NCBI GenBank assembly: GCA_016296205.1
Contig: JAEDJS010000001.1
Coordinates: 14,945-78,944, forward strand
Direction: 5' to 3'
Source of the DNA: Treponema sp.
GTDB taxonomy: Bacteria > Spirochaetota > Spirochaetia > Treponematales > Treponemataceae
Length of the DNA stretch: 64,000 nt
The translations under genes and the position numbers were made by a program. A model generated the notes under the pieces. The model saw only the letters and a program-made list of their open reading frames with translations, ran no database searches and was not told where the DNA came from. Shown in pieces: positions 60,562 to 64,000 of the stretch; the first letter of the stretch is position 1; every line of letters starts with the position of its first letter.

Positions 60562-62529
60562 ATGAACGCAAAAGGTATTGAAGCAACAGCCCTTTCAATT
60601 CGTAGTCTTTCGATGGATGCCATTCAGAAAGCAAATTCAGGACACCCTGGACTTCCACTTGGTGCCGCAGAAATTGCAGCTGTTTTATACGGCGAACAGA
60701 TGAAGCATAATCCTCTTGACAGCAAATGGGTTGATCGCGACAGATTCGTTCTTTCAGCAGGACACGGTTCAATGCTGCTTTACAGCATTCTTCACATTGC
60801 CGGTTACAAAGTTTCTCTTGATGATATCAAGAATTTCCGTCAGGTTGGATCTAAATGTCCAGGACACCCGGAATTTGGTGTTACAGATGGTGTAGAAAAT
60901 ACATCAGGACCATTGGGACAGGGTATTGCAACAGCTGTAGGTATGGCTATTGCAGAAACAATGCTTGCTGCTCGCTTTAATACTGCTAAGCACACAATTG
61001 TAGATCACTACACATATACTCTCGTTGGTGAAGGATGTCTTGAAGAAGGTGTTTCAAGTGAAGCATGTTCTTTGGCTGGTACTCTTAAATTGGGCAAACT
61101 GATTGCTTTCTATGACCAGAACCAGATTTCTATTGCTGGCGATACAAACTGTACATTTACAGAAGATGTTCAGAAACGTTATGAAGCTTACGGTTGGCAG
61201 GTTCTTAAAGGATCTATGTACAATGCAGGTGAAATCAATGACCTTATTGACATGGCAAAAAAAGAAACAGAAAAACCAACACTTATTATTCTTCGTTCAA
61301 CAATTGGTAAAGGTTCTAAAAAAGAAGGAACTGCAGATGTTCACGGTGCACCTCTCGGAGAAGAAGATATTCGTTCAATTAAAGAAAAACTTGGCCTTAA
61401 CCCGGATGAACATTTCTATGTAAGTCCTGATGCTTATGCATATTTTGAAAGTCGTCGTAAAGAACTTTCTGCTGCTCAGGAAGAATGGAATAAAGAATTC
61501 GAAGAATGGTCAAAAGAAAATCCAGACCTCCGCAAAAAATGGGATGCATACTGGAATTGTCTTCCAACAGGTGAATGTGAAGATCCTGTATATAAAGTTG
61601 GTGATAAAGTTGCTACTCGTTCTGCCAGTGGAAAATCTATTGAAGCTCTTACTCAGAAGTATGAATGGCTTGTTGGCGGTTCTGCAGACTTGGGTTCTTC
61701 TAACAAAACATATTTTAAGAGCAGCGATGGAATTTATTCTGCTTCAAATAGAAAAGGACGCACAATTGAATTTGGTATTCGCGAATTTGCAATGAGCCAG
61801 ATTATGACTGGTATTACAATTCATGGTGGTTTGCGTGCATTTGGTGCAACTTTCCTTGTATTTGTTGATTATATGCGGGGTTCTCTCAGAGTTGCAGCTC
61901 TTACTGAGCTTCCAAATATTTATGTTCTTACTCACGATTCATTCCAGGTTGGAGAAGATGGTCCTACTCATCAGCCAAACGAAACAATTGCAGGACTTCG
62001 TGTAATTCCAAATCTTGCAGTTCTTCGTCCTGGTGATGCAGAAGAAACAACAGAAGCTTGGAAAATGGCAATGTCGTCTACAAAAACACCAGTTTGTTTG
62101 TGTTTGAGCCGTCAGGATATTGTTGTTTACGACAAGTTTGATAAAGACTGGAAAAATACAGTTAAGAAAGGTGCTTATGTTGTTCAGGAAGGAACATCAA
62201 ATCCTGATATTACTGTTCTTGCAACAGGTGCAGAAGTTGGTCTTGCTCTTGAAGCAAGTGCAAAAGTTTCTGGTAAAAACATTCGTGTTGTAAGCGTTAT
62301 GGATAAAGTTCTCTTTGAAAATCAGGATAAATCATTCCAGCATCAGATTATTGGTGGTGCAAAACGTGTTGTTGTTGCAGAAGCTGGTGCTCACTATGGT
62401 TGGGAAGGTTTTGCAAAGAAAGAAGATTGTTTCTGTATCGATACATTTGGTACTTCTGGTCCTGCAAAGGATGTTGCAAAGTATCTTAAATTTACAGCAG
62501 ACGATTTGGCAGCCTTGCTTTCTAAATAA
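60562..62529 (+). CDS. tkt: Transketolase
   Basis: A 655-residue enzyme of typical length. N-terminal TPP domain: GHPGLPLGAAEIAAVLY (about 27-43), GHGSMLLY and VGEGCLEEGVS, where the usual GDGC of the TPP/Mg site reads GEGC. The pyrimidine domain has HDSFQVGEDGPTHQP (about 461-475), and the C-terminal domain ends with GGAKRVVVAEAGAHYGWEGF. It moves two-carbon units between sugar phosphates in the pentose phosphate pathway. Codon use is biased, suggesting high expression. A strong terminator follows. Confidence 0.96.
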   Translation: MNAKGIEATALSIRSLSMDAIQKANSGHPGLPLGAAEIAAVLYGEQMKHNPLDSKWVDRDRFVLSAGHGSMLLYSILHIAGYKVSLDDIKNFRQVGSKCPGHPEFGVTDGVENTSGPLGQGIATAVGMAIAETMLAARFNTAKHTIVDHYTYTLVGEGCLEEGVSSEACSLAGTLKLGKLIAFYDQNQISIAGDTNCTFTEDVQKRYEAYGWQVLKGSMYNAGEINDLIDMAKKETEKPTLIILRSTIGKGSKKEGTADVHGAPLGEEDIRSIKEKLGLNPDEHFYVSPDAYAYFESRRKELSAAQEEWNKEFEEWSKENPDLRKKWDAYWNCLPTGECEDPVYKVGDKVATRSASGKSIEALTQKYEWLVGGSADLGSSNKTYFKSSDGIYSASNRKGRTIEFGIREFAMSQIMTGITIHGGLRAFGATFLVFVDYMRGSLRVAALTELPNIYVLTHDSFQVGEDGPTHQPNETIAGLRVIPNLAVLRPGDAEETTEAWKMAMSSTKTPVCLCLSRQDIVVYDKFDKDWKNTVKKGAYVVQEGTSNPDITVLATGAEVGLALEASAKVSGKNIRVVSVMDKVLFENQDKSFQHQIIGGAKRVVVAEAGAHYGWEGFAKKEDCFCIDTFGTSGPAKDVAKYLKFTADDLAALLSK

Positions 62530-62552
62530 TTAACTGAATTTAAGTTATCTGG

Positions 62553-62586
62553 TCCCGGTGGTTTTTTTACTGCCGGGATTTTTTTT
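62553..62586 (+). terminator. Terminator of tkt
   Basis: Stem tcccgg / ccggga (outer) with a T-rich loop and a run of eight T after it, 24 bp past the stop. Confidence 0.85.
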
Positions 62587-62620
62587 GCAGAATAAAAATA
62601 TGGTCTAAATTCACTTTTAG

Positions 62621-62629
62621 TGTTATAAT
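62621..62629 (+). promoter_or_regulatory. Extended -10 promoter for dgt (leaderless)
   Basis: TGT directly before TATAAT (62624-62629) makes an extended -10; no good -35 is seen. The ATG at 62638 is 8 nt downstream and has no Shine-Dalgarno. Confidence 0.45.
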
Positions 62630-62637
62630 AATTTTAT

Positions 62638-63945
62638 ATGAAAGACAGTTTTAAATCTGCTGCTTGTATTGAAGGTTCACCAAAATGGGAACAGTCAATA
62701 AAGCGGGAAAATACATTATATTCAAGAAGTAATGATATTCGCAGTGAATTTGAACGTGATTATACCAGACTGCTTCATTGCATGGCATATCGTCGTTTAC
62801 GGCATAAGACACAGGTTTTTTATGCTCCACAAAATGATCATATCTGTACAAGAATGGAACATGTTGGCCATGTGGCAAGTGTTAGCACTACAATTGCAAA
62901 ATATCTTGGATTAAACCAGCAGTTAACTCAATCTATTGCTATTGGCCACGATATTGGTCATGCACCCTTTGGTCACACTGGTGAAGATATTTTAAATTCT
63001 TTAATGGTTCAGCCTGAAGGTAAAAATGCACAGAAAAAATTCTGGCATGAACGCAACAGTTTATTTTTTGCTGATTATATAGAAACTTTGCAGAATCCAA
63101 ATGGCAAAGAATTGAATCTTGATTTGACTTATGGTGTTAGAGACGGATTAATCTGTCATTGTGGTGAAATTGACCAGCAGGGATTAAAGCCTAGAGATAA
63201 TGCTATGGATCTGTATCAGATAAAACGTCCTGGTGTTGTAAATCCTTATACATGGGAAGGCTGCATTGTTAAAGTTAGTGACAAAATTGCTTTTCTTGGA
63301 AGAGATATAGAAGATGCAAGGGCTTACCATCTTTTGGATATGGGCAGTTATCGTCAGCTTAGAGAAATTGTACAGTCAACACTGGGTATCATTCCTGAAA
63401 AAGATTCTGATACTGATTTTGATTCAACACAGACAACTTCAGGCGTTCACAGAAGCGGCAGGGCAGTTAACACAACAGTTCTTATAAATGACCTTATAGT
63501 TGATCTCTGTGAAAATTCCAGCATAGAAAAAGGAATTTGTTTTAGCGAACCATATTTTAAATTGATAAAAGAACTCAAAAGTTTCTGCTATTCAAATATT
63601 TATACTCACTGGCGCCTTGTTGAATTCCAAAAGTATGCTTCTGAAGTATTGGGTGCAATTTACAGACTTCTTATGAAAGTTCAGGTTTTTGCTCAAAACG
63701 GACGGGTAATTGATGCTCTTAAAATTTATCCTGAACTTTGCAGAACTTTTGAAGACTGGCTGGTTAAATATTCAAATTATGTTCCTTATCAGGATGAATC
63801 AAAAAAGAAACGTTTGAATTATGAAACAAAAATTGTATTTAATGTAAGCGAATATGAAAGTTATCAGAAATGTGTAATAGAATATATTTCCGGTATGACA
63901 GATCAGTTTGCAATAAACGCCTTTAATGAAATTATAACTTTTTAA
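62638..63945 (+). CDS. dgt: dGTP triphosphohydrolase (HD superfamily)
   Basis: A 435-residue HD-domain protein. The metal-binding residues stand in HVGHVASV, GHDIGHAPFGH (about 102-112) and the conserved YAPQNDH / TRMEH block before them. It hydrolyses dNTPs to nucleoside and triphosphate, thereby controlling the dNTP pool. The start at ATG 62638 is preceded by an extended -10 box and no Shine-Dalgarno. An imperfect palindrome follows the stop (63954-63992). Confidence 0.92.
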   Translation: MKDSFKSAACIEGSPKWEQSIKRENTLYSRSNDIRSEFERDYTRLLHCMAYRRLRHKTQVFYAPQNDHICTRMEHVGHVASVSTTIAKYLGLNQQLTQSIAIGHDIGHAPFGHTGEDILNSLMVQPEGKNAQKKFWHERNSLFFADYIETLQNPNGKELNLDLTYGVRDGLICHCGEIDQQGLKPRDNAMDLYQIKRPGVVNPYTWEGCIVKVSDKIAFLGRDIEDARAYHLLDMGSYRQLREIVQSTLGIIPEKDSDTDFDSTQTTSGVHRSGRAVNTTVLINDLIVDLCENSSIEKGICFSEPYFKLIKELKSFCYSNIYTHWRLVEFQKYASEVLGAIYRLLMKVQVFAQNGRVIDALKIYPELCRTFEDWLVKYSNYVPYQDESKKKRLNYETKIVFNVSEYESYQKCVIEYISGMTDQFAINAFNEIITF

Positions 63946-63953
63946 TTAGGAGT

Positions 63954-63992
63954 GTAAGATAAAACCGCTAAAATAGCGCGGCTTTATCTTAC
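63954..63992. repeat. 15-bp inverted repeat after dgt
   Basis: Arms gtaagataaaaccgc (63954-63968) and gcggctttatcttac (63978-63992) pair in 14 of 15 positions around a 9-nt loop. No T run follows inside the window, so it is either an imperfect terminator, a bidirectional one for a neighbour beyond the edge, or a dispersed palindrome. Confidence 0.5.
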
Positions 63993-64000
63993 CTAAAGTT

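Noticed and set aside
1..64000. Prophage, transposon or CRISPR elements
   Set aside because: No transposase, integrase, terminase, cas gene, long direct repeat or marked local change in base composition was noticed.

Overview
The window looks like a chromosome segment of a host-associated spirochaete, most probably a Treponema. The reasons are a FlaA periplasmic-flagellar sheath protein (20384-21478), a spiro-SPASM-type protein (12020-13654), a treponeme-style Rnf-like gene cluster (31719-36342), many TPR/HEAT/beta-propeller periplasmic proteins, low GC, and strong sigma70-like promoters. I cannot name the species from sequence alone. No transposase, integrase, phage gene or CRISPR array was seen; gene density is high and no stretch over about 300 bases lacks a feature except 22862-23216, which holds two terminators, a tRNA-Glu gene and two promoters.

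Layout. 1-1384 (-): left-truncated membrane GAF/SpoIIE-type phosphatase. 1586-4618 (-): operon of a TPR protein with an Mrr-like tail, a metallophosphoesterase and a ParB-like protein. 4766-8489 (+): two TPR proteins, the second with a histone-H1-like lysine-rich cytoplasmic tail. 8534-11932 (-): xseA-xseB-mutL. 12020-20290 (+): spiro-SPASM protein, glycosyltransferase, a three-domain cytidylyltransferase/PseG-like/methyltransferase fusion, an ATP-grasp ligase, a cell-wall amidase and a GerMN protein, followed by flaA. 21611-22861: alarmone-synthetase/TPR fusion. 23217-27818: JAMM-DinG helicase, alpha/beta hydrolase, PcnB-type nucleotidyltransferase. 27815-29677 (-): P-loop/Asp23-like protein and an RNA pseudouridine synthase. 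29749-31649: DUF212 protein and an unknown membrane protein. 31719-36342: rnfCDGEAB, with a GH57-like pseudoenzyme behind it (36373-38244). 38278-42950 (-): FemAB, metG, WecA-type transferase. 43022-48633: secreted DUF6675-like protein, aminotransferase, glycogen synthase, secreted beta-propeller. 48733-55830 (-): maf, rpsB, tsf, frr, uppS, cdsA, dxr, rseP. 55974-63945: lipoprotein, HEAT protein, tRNA-Arg, unknown protein, ptsN, EamA transporter, tkt, dgt.

How the genes fit together. The rpsB-tsf-frr-uppS-cdsA-dxr-rseP order is the classic bacterial translation/envelope cluster and links isoprenoid, phospholipid and lipid-carrier synthesis. FemAB, WecA-type transferase, the amidase and GerMN protein also point to envelope work. 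The spiro-SPASM/GT/fusion/ATP-grasp block reads like a nucleotide-sugar and glycan-modification pathway, and its position just before flaA makes flagellar or surface glycosylation a reasonable but unproven guess.

Most notable. The six-gene Rnf-like cluster is intact as ORFs but has lost nearly all canonical cofactor motifs (NADH/FMN loops of RnfC, first FeS domain of RnfB, membrane cysteines of RnfA/E, SGAT flavinylation motif of RnfG). About ten genes have a -10 hexamer only 6-9 nt before the start codon and no Shine-Dalgarno, implying widespread leaderless mRNAs. Several unusual domain fusions (JAMM-DinG, alarmone synthetase-TPR, H1-tail-TPR, P-loop-Asp23, SpsF-PseG-methyltransferase) deserve follow-up.
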